A DNA stretch of 7,700 bases from Comamonadaceae bacterium (GCA_947494405.1 CANLWQ010000090.1:1-7700); one strand, 5' to 3'; positions 1 through 6,005 are shown, numbered from the stretch's first letter. The notes: generated by a model from the sequence alone, not told the origin. Numbers and translations: made by a program.

Positions 1-405
1 CGGCATGTCCAGATTCACCGGCACATCGCGCCAGCCCAACAGCACCTGGCCTTCAGCGCGGATGGCGCGCTCGAGCTCTTGTTCGCAAGCCAGGCGCGAG
101 GCGTGCTCTTTGGGCAGGAAAATCATGCCCACGCCGTATTCGCCTTGAGGAGGCAGGTTTACTCCTTGTTGAGCCATGTCTTCGCGGTACAAAGCGTCGG
201 GCAGTTGAATCAATATGCCTGCGCCGTCACCCATCAAGGCATCCGCACCAACCGCGCCGCGGTGATCCAAGTTTTCCAATATCTTCAGCGCTTGGCTGAC
301 GATGGCATGGGTTTTCACCCCCTTGATATGCGCCACAAAACCCACGCCGCAGGCGTCGTGTTCTTGAGCGGGGTCATACAAACCTTGGGTAAAAGCGGGC
401 TGCAT
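1..405 (-). CDS. gltB: Glutamate synthase (NADPH) large subunit, N-terminal part, cut by the window edge
   Basis: The reverse strand reads 135 codons from an ATG at 405 to the window edge with no stop. The protein begins MQPAFTQGLYDPAQEHDACG, the start of a class II glutamine amidotransferase domain. C19 in the HDACGVGF motif is the expected catalytic cysteine, exposed after removal of a short propeptide, as known for this family. Further family features are HRGAVGADALMGDGAG and a GMIFLP segment. GltB releases ammonia from glutamine and passes it to 2-oxoglutarate to make glutamate in the cytoplasm, working with the small subunit GltD. The rest of the gene (FMN-binding synthase and GXGXG domains) would lie left of position 1. 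The start is supported by an AAGGA ribosome-binding site 7 nt upstream and a promoter at 438-466. Identification is by motif recognition and is very secure. Confidence 0.95.
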   Translation of the reverse strand, partial: MQPAFTQGLYDPAQEHDACGVGFVAHIKGVKTHAIVSQALKILENLDHRGAVGADALMGDGAGILIQLPDALYREDMAQQGVNLPPQGEYGVGMIFLPKEHASRLACEQELERAIRAEGQVLLGWRDVPVNLDMP

Positions 406-437
406 AGGGTTTTCCTTAGTCTTCAGGCAGGTCTGCA

Positions 438-466
438 AATATAGTGCATGACAAGCCTTTCACCAA
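438..466 (-). promoter_or_regulatory. Probable sigma70-type promoter of gltB
   Basis: Read on the minus strand, TTGGTG (466-461) is followed after exactly 17 bp by TATATT (443-438). The -10 box matches the consensus at 5 of 6 positions and the -35 at 3 of 6. Transcription would start near 431, giving a leader of about 26 nt before the gltB ATG at 405. The AT-rich palindrome ending at 469 lies just upstream of the -35 box, where an UP element would be. This is inferred from the sequence only. I recognise no specific Lrp or NtrC site. Confidence 0.5.
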
Positions 467-468
467 AT

Positions 469-499
469 AAATTAATTGGGGTCAGATCCCAATTAATTT
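469..499 (+). repeat. REP-like palindrome, copy A (gltB side)
   Basis: A perfect inverted repeat with 12-bp arms (469-480 and 488-499) around a 7-nt loop. The left arm plus loop begins AAATTAATTGGGGTCAGAT. It shares 23 of 24 bases with copy C at 1241-1264, in the opposite orientation, and a 15-nt core with copy B at 521-535. Its edge is 2 bp from the putative gltB -35 box. In the transposase transcript it would form a strong hairpin and might work as a 3' structure or weak terminator. Confidence 0.8.
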
Positions 500-520
500 G
501 ATTTTTAAAATAACAATGAA

Positions 521-539
521 TAATTGGGGACAGATTAAT
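521..539 (+). repeat. REP-like palindrome, degenerate copy B overlapping the transposase stop codon
   Basis: TAATTGGGGACAGATTAAT shares its first 15 bases with copy A apart from one substitution (GGGGACAG against GGGGTCAG) and has the same orientation. It has lost the CCC arm, so the long stem cannot form. The TAA stop of the transposase (537-535) lies inside it. Copies A and B sit 48 bp apart in tandem at the 3' side of the gene. Confidence 0.6.
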
Positions 540-1230
540 CCGGTTTTTTGCCAAAAGGCCGGCCTGCCTTGGCTGGATGGACCCGCCTCGGGGTCTGCTT
601 TTGCAAACCTTGCACAAAACCTTCTTCACCCAAAGCCCAGCCACCTAAAGCCGAAGATGTGAGTGCCTGCTGTTGCTTTTGGTTAACGCCAGATTGAACC
701 AAGTCTGCGTAAGCGGCTTCTCTTGCAAACGGCGTGTTACCCATGGACCAGTACAAAGCATGGGGGCTGAGCCAGGGCTCTGGGCGCGTGCCAATATAGT
801 GCCCATGACTTGACCAAACATAGTCAGCTGCGTGCCCCACCATGTCTGCACGCACGGGGTTGAGGTCTATATAGGCCATGCAAGCTAAAAAATAGCGCTC
901 GGTTTGTATCAATGCTGAGCGGTAGCGCCCTTCCCACAAAGTACCGGTTCGCGAATGGCGTTTATTGAAATACAGCACATAAGCGCGCCCCACTGCTTGC
1001 ATCATCTTGGGCAGACTGTCGTTGAGCTGAGGACTTAGCAGCAAATGCAGGTGGTTGCTCATCAACACATAGGCATGCACTTGCACATCCTGCTCTTGCG
1101 CATGTTTTTGCAGCAAAGCCAACATTCGCAGGAAGTCAGCGTTGTCCACGAAGATGGTTTGACGGTTATTGCCACGCAAGATGATGTGGTGCGGGTATCC
1201 AGCGAGAGTGAGACGGGGCAGGCGGGCCAT
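535..1230 (-). CDS. REP-associated tyrosine transposase (Y1_Tnp, HUH superfamily)
   Basis: A 231-residue protein beginning MARLPRL, the usual opening of betaproteobacterial RAYT proteins. The metal-binding HUH motif is H60-L-H62 in LMSNHLHLLLSP. The probable nucleophile is Y120 in AYIDLNPVRA, aligned by eye with the tyrosine of the xYIxxNP segment of E. coli TnpA-REP. The GTLWEGRYRS segment (about 96-105) is also typical. Such enzymes cut and rejoin single-stranded DNA at short palindromes. The family needs no partner protein. I chose the ATG at 1230 over an in-frame TTG at 1260, because the extra ten codons would be read out of repeat copy C and have no family character. The ribosome-binding site is poor. 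The C-terminal 80 residues, ending in a basic RRVHPAKAGRPFGKKPD tail, are less conserved. The frame looks intact, so the enzyme may be active. Confidence 0.9.
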   Translation of the reverse strand: MARLPRLTLAGYPHHIILRGNNRQTIFVDNADFLRMLALLQKHAQEQDVQVHAYVLMSNHLHLLLSPQLNDSLPKMMQAVGRAYVLYFNKRHSRTGTLWEGRYRSALIQTERYFLACMAYIDLNPVRADMVGHAADYVWSSHGHYIGTRPEPWLSPHALYWSMGNTPFAREAAYADLVQSGVNQKQQQALTSSALGGWALGEEGFVQGLQKQTPRRVHPAKAGRPFGKKPD

Positions 1231-1240
1231 GTGTCCATAA

Positions 1241-1264
1241 TAATTGGAATCTGACCCCAATTAA
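1241..1264 (-). repeat. REP-like palindrome, copy C (5' side of the transposase)
   Basis: On the minus strand it reads TTAATTGGGGTCAGAT followed by TCCAATTA. It is identical to copy A except for T in place of C at one position, which shortens the uninterrupted stem to 7 bp (1241-1247 with 1257-1263). It lies 10 bp upstream of the transposase ATG and 17 bp upstream of the divergent thioredoxin-like gene. It therefore occupies the whole promoter space between the two genes. Confidence 0.8.
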
Positions 1265-1281
1265 GCATCTAAACTTGTGAC

Positions 1282-1662
1282 ATGGATACATCCTTAGCAC
1301 CCACACATCCAGCAGAAACCACTCAGTTGTGGGTGTTTTGCCTGTGTGCCCAATGGTGCGGTGCCTGCCGCGAGTACCAACCGCTGTTTGAGCGTTTGGC
1401 GGCCGAGATGCCGCAAGCGCGGTTTGTTTGGGTGGATGTGGAAGAACACGACGCGCTGCTGGGCGAACTCGATATTGAAAACTTTCCTACCTTGCTGTTG
1501 ACCGATTCGCACATGCAGCCGTGTTTTGCAGGCGTCGTGCTGCCACACGCCGACACCTTGAAGCGCATGTGCCAAGCCGCTTTGGCAGGCGATTTCCCCC
1601 CAGTGAATGACCCGCAGTGGCAAGCGCTGGTGCCGGGTTTATCTGCGCTTAGCGAAACCTGA
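1282..1662 (+). CDS. Thioredoxin-fold protein with a WCGAC active site
   Basis: A 126-residue protein with a single thioredoxin domain. The redox motif is W25-C26-G27-A28-C29, and the cis-proline loop is F68-P69-T70. Both are the positions that make a thioredoxin-like thiol-disulfide exchanger. Two more cysteines, C20 and C22, lie on the strand leading into the active site, which is unusual for classical TrxA (WCGPC). There is no signal peptide, so a cytoplasmic location is likely. The partner is unknown. The ATG at 1282 is the first possible start after an in-frame TAA at 1270, but it has no recognisable Shine-Dalgarno sequence, and I find no clear promoter in the 17 bp between it and repeat copy C. 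The last 24 bp overlap the end of the convergent methyltransferase gene. The fold is secure; the physiological role is not known. Confidence 0.88.
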   Translation: MDTSLAPTHPAETTQLWVFCLCAQWCGACREYQPLFERLAAEMPQARFVWVDVEEHDALLGELDIENFPTLLLTDSHMQPCFAGVVLPHADTLKRMCQAALAGDFPPVNDPQWQALVPGLSALSET

Positions 1663-2538
1663 TTTTTCTAAACCAAATTGCACCAACAAGGCCTGCAACC
1701 GCTCGCCAGCGCTGGCGTTGAGCTGTCCGGTGTACTGCGCCAAGATCAGTTCGTTTTTCATGCTGTGCTCCCAGCCCACCAACTCCGTCACCGTCACCTG
1801 ATAGCCCTTGGACTCTAGGTGCAGGCAGCGCAAGACATTGGTGAGTTGGCTGCCCATCTCTCGCGTATGCAGCGGGTGTCGCCACAGCTCGGCCAAAGGG
1901 GTGCGGGCCAAATTCAGCGCTTTGTTTTGCCGCATATGGCTGGCCAACTCTGCTTGGCAACAAGGCACCAAGGCCATGAAGCTCGCTTGTTTGGCCAGGC
2001 CAAAAGCAATCGCGTCGTCGGTGGCGGTGTCGCAGGCGTGCAGTGCAGTGACCATGTCAAAACGTGCGGGCAAACCCGCGTCTTGCATCGCCTCTTGCAC
2101 ACTGAGGTGAGCGAAATGCATGCTGTCGGCACAAGCCATTTTTTGCGCCAAGGCCTGCGCCGAGGCCACCAATTCGGCACGCGTCTCTATGCCCCAGACC
2201 TGCGCCACATTGCGCTGATGCACGGCCGATTGCGGCTTGACAAACACATCATGCAACATGAAACCCAAATACGACTTGCCCGCGCCATGGTCGGCCAAGG
2301 TCAAAGGTGAGGCGTCCCCAGCGGCCTCACGCGCTTGCAACATGGCGTGCAATGGTTTTTCCAAAAACTGACACAGGTGATTCACCTGCTTGAGCTTGCG
2401 CCGCGAGTCTTGGTTGATCTTGCCTTCACGCGTGAGTATGTTCAGCGCCTTCAGAAGCTCGATCGATTGACCGGGGCGCAAGTCGAGTTGCGCACTGGGG
2501 TCTGGGGGCTTAGGCGAGGCGTTGTGGGATTTGGGCAT
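1639..2538 (-). CDS. SAM-dependent methyltransferase, Methyltransf_32-like
   Basis: A 299-residue Rossmann-fold methyltransferase. Motif I is LADHGAGKSYLGF (81-93), corresponding to the SAM-binding glycine loop. An acidic residue at the end of the second strand (E118 in VWGIETRAEL) probably contacts the ribose. LHACDTATDDAIAFGLAK (166-183) and VPCCQ (191-195) are the characteristic later motifs of the Methyltransf_32 (PF13679) group, as I remember it. The VPCC loop replaces the NPPY/DPPY type of many nucleic acid methyltransferases, so the substrate cannot be read from the sequence. The N-terminal 70 residues are charged and helical, possibly a substrate-recognition part. The start at 2538 lacks a good ribosome-binding site. 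The gene lies 23 bp downstream of parE in the same direction and may be co-transcribed with it or read from further upstream. Family assignment is fairly sure; function is unknown. Confidence 0.8.
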   Translation of the reverse strand: MPKSHNASPKPPDPSAQLDLRPGQSIELLKALNILTREGKINQDSRRKLKQVNHLCQFLEKPLHAMLQAREAAGDASPLTLADHGAGKSYLGFMLHDVFVKPQSAVHQRNVAQVWGIETRAELVASAQALAQKMACADSMHFAHLSVQEAMQDAGLPARFDMVTALHACDTATDDAIAFGLAKQASFMALVPCCQAELASHMRQNKALNLARTPLAELWRHPLHTREMGSQLTNVLRCLHLESKGYQVTVTELVGWEHSMKNELILAQYTGQLNASAGERLQALLVQFGLEKSGFAKRR

Positions 2539-2561
2539 GTGTTAATTGTGCGACGTAAGGT

Positions 2562-2888
2562 TCATCGCTCCATATCATCATCAGTATCGCCGGACAAGCG
2601 CGCTTCATGATCTTGCCCGCCATAGAAAACGCCAATCACTGAAACCAATTCGGCATCAACTGAGAAAGCAATCACGGTGCGTTTTTTGTAATTAATGATG
2701 CGCAAACCCTTGCGAACATCGTCACGCTTATTGCCGCGTAAGGGGAAAAGGCTTAGGCTTTCGCAGTAACTCACTATTGCCTCGGTGTATTCCAAAGCAA
2801 TTGCTGGGGATGCTGCAACAGCTATGTATTGATACAAAGATGCAATTTGATCCAGCGCCTCAGGCGTGAATACAACGCGATGGCTCAT
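2562..2888 (-). CDS. parE: ParE/RelE-superfamily toxin
   Basis: A 108-residue protein with the ParE_toxin layout. An N-terminal strand plus helix (VVFTPEALDQIASLYQYIA) is followed by a second helix with an acidic face, a strand pair built on GLRIINYKKRTVIAFSV, and a final strand ending VIGVFYGGQDHEARL, which matches the usual hxxRDxxxxL ending. Known ParE toxins inhibit DNA gyrase, while RelE relatives cut mRNA on the ribosome. Lack of a clear RelE catalytic set and pairing with a ParD-like antitoxin favour ParE, but this is inference. Its ATG overlaps the antitoxin TGA by 4 bp (ATGA, 2888-2885), giving translational coupling. An acidic tail (GDTDDDMER) follows the conserved core. No disruption is visible. 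Confidence 0.85.
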   Translation of the reverse strand: MSHRVVFTPEALDQIASLYQYIAVAASPAIALEYTEAIVSYCESLSLFPLRGNKRDDVRKGLRIINYKKRTVIAFSVDAELVSVIGVFYGGQDHEARLSGDTDDDMER

Positions 2889-3154
2889 CGTGTTTTGTCA
2901 TGCTCGCTTGCTAATCGGGCGCGCACTTGTTCAACGGTGAGAGCACGGGATGGATCCATCTTGAGTGCGTCGTATGCGTCACTAACTTGATTTTGTAACC
3001 AACTTTCAATTGCGCGGTCACGGCTTAAAAGTGCGCGAAGCCCTTCACGGATGACTTCGCTTTCAGTGGCGTACTCACCTGCGCGTACTTTGGTCCTTAT
3101 TGCATCCGCCATCTCATTAGGCAAGGTAATGCTCATTTGTTGAGTGGTTCGCAT
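2885..3154 (-). CDS. parD: ParD-type ribbon-helix-helix antitoxin
   Basis: An 89-residue protein. A ribbon-helix-helix DNA-binding domain fills the first half: strand MSITLP, then helix NEMADAIRTKVRAGEY, the turn ATESE, and helix VIREGLRALLSRD. The C-terminal half (WLQNQVSDAYDALKMDPSRALTVEQVRARL), with its DPSRALTVEQV segment typical of ParD, would bind and neutralise the toxin. I chose the ATG at 3154 over an in-frame GTG at 3166 because GAGG lies 6 nt upstream of it and the GTG lies inside the probable operator. ParD-type antitoxins normally repress their own operon as dimers bound to short inverted or direct repeats. Such repeats are present at 3153-3185. Confidence 0.87.
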   Translation of the reverse strand: MRTTQQMSITLPNEMADAIRTKVRAGEYATESEVIREGLRALLSRDRAIESWLQNQVSDAYDALKMDPSRALTVEQVRARLASEHDKTR

Positions 3155-3185
3155 GATTAACCTCACTTGGGTAGGATTTAATCAT
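3153..3185. promoter_or_regulatory. Probable ParD operator: 8-bp inverted repeat over the parDE start region
   Basis: ATGATTAA (3153-3160) and TTAATCAT (3178-3185) are perfect inverted repeats with centres 25 bp apart. One arm overlaps the -10 box and the other overlaps the parD start codon. Binding of a ribbon-helix-helix dimer to each arm would block both promoter and translation start. The arrangement is visible in the sequence; the regulator is inferred from the family. Confidence 0.5.
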
Positions 3186-3207
3186 ACCAATCTAGTTACT
3201 CATACAA
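3181..3207 (-). promoter_or_regulatory. Probable extended -10 promoter of parDE
   Basis: On the minus strand TTGGTATGAT (3190-3181) contains TATGAT (5 of 6 matches to TATAAT) preceded by the TGn extension. A weak -35-like TTGTAT lies at 3207-3202 with a short 15-bp spacer and is inside the 3' end of the DUF1415 gene. Transcription would begin near 3174, about 20 nt before the parD ATG. This would let the toxin-antitoxin pair be expressed apart from the upstream operon. Confidence 0.5.
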
Positions 3208-3765
3208 CCTCGCCTGCAGCCCCAAAGCCTGCCAACCCACTGTGCCCATTTCGCGCAGCAAGGCGGTGTTGCGGTCGTAAATCAAGGCGGCGTCGGGAAA
3301 CGACTTGACCGCTAGGCTCACACTGTCCTCGCGCAGCAAATGCAGCATGGGGTAAGGCGACTGGTTGGTGAGGTTTTCCACATCATCGGCTTCGGTGCCG
3401 GCAAACTGGTAGCCCGGGTGGAAGTCGGCGATTTGCAACACGCCTTCCAAATCCATGCCGCGAAGAATGGCTTCGCAGTCGAATAAAAACTCGTTGAAGT
3501 CTAAAAAGTCTGGCAGCAAATAAGGCGCGATCAGCAAAGTGGTGTCCAAGGTCTTGGGCTCGGCGTCCACCAAGGTTTGCATCTCGGTTTGCAGCAGCAG
3601 CAACACCGCCTCGGGTTCGGTGAGCTCGGTCACCACATAACGCACCTGCCCTTTGGCCATCACGGCTTTGGCAAACGGGCACAGGTTGAGCCCGACCACG
3701 GCGCGGGTGAGCCACAGTTGCGTGTCTTCAATGGCAATGCGTTGGGTGTCAGCTGGTTGGTTCAT
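3196..3765 (-). CDS. DUF1415 family protein, function unknown
   Basis: A 189-residue protein with the DUF1415 (PF07209) hallmarks. GLNLCPFAKA (about 25-34) comes near the N-terminus, DFHPGYQF lies in the middle, and SPYPMLHLLREDSV is in the second half. Its length is usual for the family. There is no signal peptide or membrane segment, so it is probably cytoplasmic. The conserved Cys in LCPFA and the His in DFHPGYQF are candidate functional residues, but no activity is established to my knowledge. It starts 12 bp after the dgt stop with only a weak ribosome-binding site, so it is probably read as the last gene of the pilQ-aroK-aroB-dgt transcript. The family call is confident; any link to shikimate or nucleotide metabolism would rest only on position. 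Confidence 0.85.
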   Translation of the reverse strand: MNQPADTQRIAIEDTQLWLTRAVVGLNLCPFAKAVMAKGQVRYVVTELTEPEAVLLLLQTEMQTLVDAEPKTLDTTLLIAPYLLPDFLDFNEFLFDCEAILRGMDLEGVLQIADFHPGYQFAGTEADDVENLTNQSPYPMLHLLREDSVSLAVKSFPDAALIYDRNTALLREMGTVGWQALGLQARLYE

Positions 3766-3777
3766 GGCTCAGGTTTT

Positions 3778-4911
3778 TCAGTATGAGGGAACAGGCAGTT
3801 GACCCACCAAACGGGCATGTTCGCGGCTGGCAAAGCGGTCGGTCATGCCGGCAATGTAATCGGCCACAGCTCGGGGAGGGTTGTCGCGCTTGGCGTGGTT
3901 TTCGGGCATTTCTTGCGGACAGTCCAAGTAAGCCGCAAACAATTCGCTGACCACTTGGCGGGCCCAATCGGTGGTTTGCATCACTTGGGGGTGCCGGTAC
4001 AAATGGTGCAGCAAAAATGTTTTGAGTTGCGTCGAGCGCTGCTGCATGGGGGCAGAAAACATCACCAAAGGCGGTGCGGTGCGCACCGCATCCACGCCGT
4101 CAGGGGCATGGGTTGCCAGCGCTTGTTGGGTGGCTTGCAGCACATCGTAAACCTGGTCGCTGAGCATGCGCCGTATCGCCTCGTACAACAAACGCCTGCC
4201 GCTCAAGTCGGGATAGGTGGCTTGCACCTCGCGGCGGTAATCGTCAAACAAGGGCACATCTTCGAGTTGCGCCAAGCTGATCAGACCCGAGCGCACGCCG
4301 TCGTCAATATCGTGGGCGTTGTAGGCCATTTCATCTGCCAAGTTACACAGCTGCGCCTCTAAGTTCGGTTGGCCTTTGTGCAAGAAACGCGCAGCCACAC
4401 CACCCGGCTCTTGCGCTTCCAGCAACTGCGCATTGCGAACCGAGCAGTGCTTCAGAATGCCCTCACGGGTTTCAAAACACAGGTTGAGACCATCGAACTG
4501 GGGATAGCGGTGTTCTAGGCCATCAACCACGCGCAGGCTTTGCAAGTTGTGCTCAAAACCGCCGTAGGGCGCCATGCAGGCATTCAAAGCGTCTTGTCCC
4601 GCATGGCCAAACGGTGTGTGGCCCAAGTCGTGGGCCAAGGCAATCGCCTCCACCAAGTCTTCATGCAAACCCAAAGTTCGGGCCATGGAACGCGCCAACT
4701 GCGCCACTTCCAAGGAATGCGTTAGCCGAGTGCGAAACAAATCACCTTCATGATTTAAAAACACTTGGGTTTTGTAGACCAAGCGCCTGAACGCGGTGGA
4801 GTGCACGATGCGGTCACGGTCGCGCTGAAACGCGTTGCGGGTAGGGGCATCGCTCTCGGGGAAACGTCGTCCGCGTGAGTTCGCTGGATGGCAGGCATAA
4901 ACGGCCAACAT
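3778..4911 (-). CDS. dgt: Deoxyguanosinetriphosphate triphosphohydrolase-like protein (HD domain)
   Basis: A 377-residue cytoplasmic HD-superfamily hydrolase of the dGTPase-like group. It would hydrolyse dNTPs to deoxynucleosides and triphosphate and so trim dNTP pools. The N-terminal region has SRGRRFPE and the DRDRIVHSTAFRRLVYKTQV signature (31-50). Metal ligands of the HD site are H65 (TRLTHSLEVAQ), H94-D95 (LAHDLGHTPFGH) and probably D193 (NLADEMAYNAHDIDD). The end contains DYIAGMTDRFA, typical of the family. The length matches the shorter proteobacterial and cyanobacterial type more than the roughly 500-residue E. coli Dgt, so substrate preference is uncertain. Its ATG shares one base with the aroB stop (TGATG, 4913-4909), suggesting translational coupling in the aroK-aroB-dgt operon. 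Confidence 0.92.
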   Translation of the reverse strand: MLAVYACHPANSRGRRFPESDAPTRNAFQRDRDRIVHSTAFRRLVYKTQVFLNHEGDLFRTRLTHSLEVAQLARSMARTLGLHEDLVEAIALAHDLGHTPFGHAGQDALNACMAPYGGFEHNLQSLRVVDGLEHRYPQFDGLNLCFETREGILKHCSVRNAQLLEAQEPGGVAARFLHKGQPNLEAQLCNLADEMAYNAHDIDDGVRSGLISLAQLEDVPLFDDYRREVQATYPDLSGRRLLYEAIRRMLSDQVYDVLQATQQALATHAPDGVDAVRTAPPLVMFSAPMQQRSTQLKTFLLHHLYRHPQVMQTTDWARQVVSELFAAYLDCPQEMPENHAKRDNPPRAVADYIAGMTDRFASREHARLVGQLPVPSY

Positions 4912-6005
4912 CAGCGGCAGCAGGCTTGCACCACTTCGCTTACCAAGGCGTCGGGCGCGCCGCGCACCACCGCGCTGCCCGGTGGGTCTATGAGCACAAA
5001 GCGTATGTCGCCCGCCTGGGCTTTTTTGTCGACCCGCATATGGTGCAAATACACCTCAGCGCCCAAATCGGGGCCCACAGTGGGCAAGCCGGCACGGGCA
5101 ATCAGGGCGGTGAGTCGCTGGGTGAAAGCCGCGTCCACCAAACCCAAACGCTGCGACAACTGCGCGGCCATGACCATGCCGCAACCCACGGCCTCGCCAT
5201 GCAACCATTCGCCAAAGCCCAAGCCTGCTTCGATGGCGTGGCCAAAAGTGTGACCGAAATTCAAAATCGCTCGCAAGCCCGACTCGCGCTCGTCTTGCCC
5301 CACCACATGGGCTTTGATTTCGCAGCTGCGCTTGACCGCATAGGCCAAGGCTTGCGGGTCGCGTTGCAGCAAAGCGTCGAGGTTGTGGTCTATCCAATCA
5401 AAGAACGCCATGTCAGCCATGGGCCCGTATTTGATGACCTCGGCCAAACCCGCGCTGAGTTCTCGCGCCGGCAAGCTTTGCAATGTGCCGAGGTCACAGA
5501 CCACCCGCTGAGGTTGGTAGAACGCACCAATCATGTTCTTGCCTATGGGATGGTTGATGGCGGTTTTGCCACCCACCGAGGAGTCCACTTGCGCCAGCAA
5601 AGTGGTGGGCACCTGCACAAACGGCACGCCGCGCATATAGCAAGCCGCAGCGAAACCGGTGATGTCACCCACCACGCCACCGCCCAAAGCAAACAACACG
5701 GTTTTGCGGTCGCAGGCGTTTTCCAGCAACACATCAAAAATGCTTTGCAAGGTCTCCCATGTTTTGTAGGCCTCGCCATCGGGCAGGCTGTGAGTGAGCA
5801 CCTTGGGGTAGTGGGCCGACAAACTCTGCTGCAAACGCTGGGCGTACAAGGGACCAACCGTGTCGTTGGTGACTATGAGTGCGGTGGCGGCAGCGGGCAA
5901 ACCTTGCCAAGCGGTGTCCTGCGAAAGCAAGCCCGCGCCAATGGATATGCCGTAGCTGCGCTCGCCCAAATCGATGGCCACTTGGGTGTGGGTGTCAGGA
6001 TGCAT
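4911..6005 (-). CDS. aroB: 3-dehydroquinate synthase
   Basis: A 364-residue enzyme of the second shikimate-pathway step, converting DAHP to 3-dehydroquinate with NAD+ and a divalent metal. The NAD-binding segment GGGVVGD is at 108-114, [10 protein letters not shown] at 76-85, and [20 protein letters not shown] at 140-159. The metal ligands expected from the family are E189 (LAEVIKYG), H252 ([11 protein letters not shown]) and H269 (LHGEAV), all present. The start at 6005 lies inside aroK (11-bp overlap) and has no Shine-Dalgarno sequence. The preceding bases instead read CACCTCCTTA, so translation probably depends on ribosomes finishing aroK. Length and motifs are normal, with no sign of damage. 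Confidence 0.96.
   Translation of the reverse strand: MHPDTHTQVAIDLGERSYGISIGAGLLSQDTAWQGLPAAATALIVTNDTVGPLYAQRLQQSLSAHYPKVLTHSLPDGEAYKTWETLQSIFDVLLENACDRKTVLFALGGGVVGDITGFAAACYMRGVPFVQVPTTLLAQVDSSVGGKTAINHPIGKNMIGAFYQPQRVVCDLGTLQSLPARELSAGLAEVIKYGPMADMAFFDWIDHNLDALLQRDPQALAYAVKRSCEIKAHVVGQDERESGLRAILNFGHTFGHAIEAGLGFGEWLHGEAVGCGMVMAAQLSQRLGLVDAAFTQRLTALIARAGLPTVGPDLGAEVYLHHMRVDKKAQAGDIRFVLIDPPGSAVVRGAPDALVSEVVQACCR

Larger units (their letters stand above)
469..1264 (-). mobile_element. Compact transposase unit: Y1/HUH transposase gene bracketed by inverted palindromic repeats
   Basis: The unit of about 796 bp consists of one transposase gene (1230-535) with near-identical short palindromes at its two ends in opposite orientation. 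The outer copies, 472-495 and 1264-1241, match at 23 of 24 positions. A third, degenerate copy lies at 521-539 and covers the transposase stop codon. This is the architecture known for REP-associated tyrosine transposases (RAYTs), whose genes are usually flanked by the REP-like palindromes they recognise. I see no clear target-site duplication, as expected for HUH enzymes. The exact ends of the unit are inferred from the repeats. Confidence 0.65.

Noticed and set aside
79..444. A 121-codon plus-strand open frame at the left end.
   Set aside because: It is the antisense shadow of the gltB N-terminus, whose reading on the minus strand is unmistakable.
469..499. The 12-bp palindrome as a classical intrinsic terminator of the transposase transcript.
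   Set aside because: The stem is AT-rich and not followed by a clean U run on the minus strand; its similarity to the other two copies is better explained as a REP-like element.
1231..1260. A longer transposase start using TTG at 1260, adding MGSDSNYYGH.
   Set aside because: The added residues are translated from the palindromic repeat, and the ATG at 1230 gives the normal family N-terminus MARLPRL.
469..1264. A CRISPR-like or phage-derived repeat region.
   Set aside because: There are only three short, unevenly spaced copies, in mixed orientation, flanking a transposase gene, with no spacer array and no cas or phage gene.
3799..4362. A 187-codon plus-strand open frame opposite dgt.
   Set aside because: It is antisense to a clear HD hydrolase and shows no domain, good start site or family resemblance.
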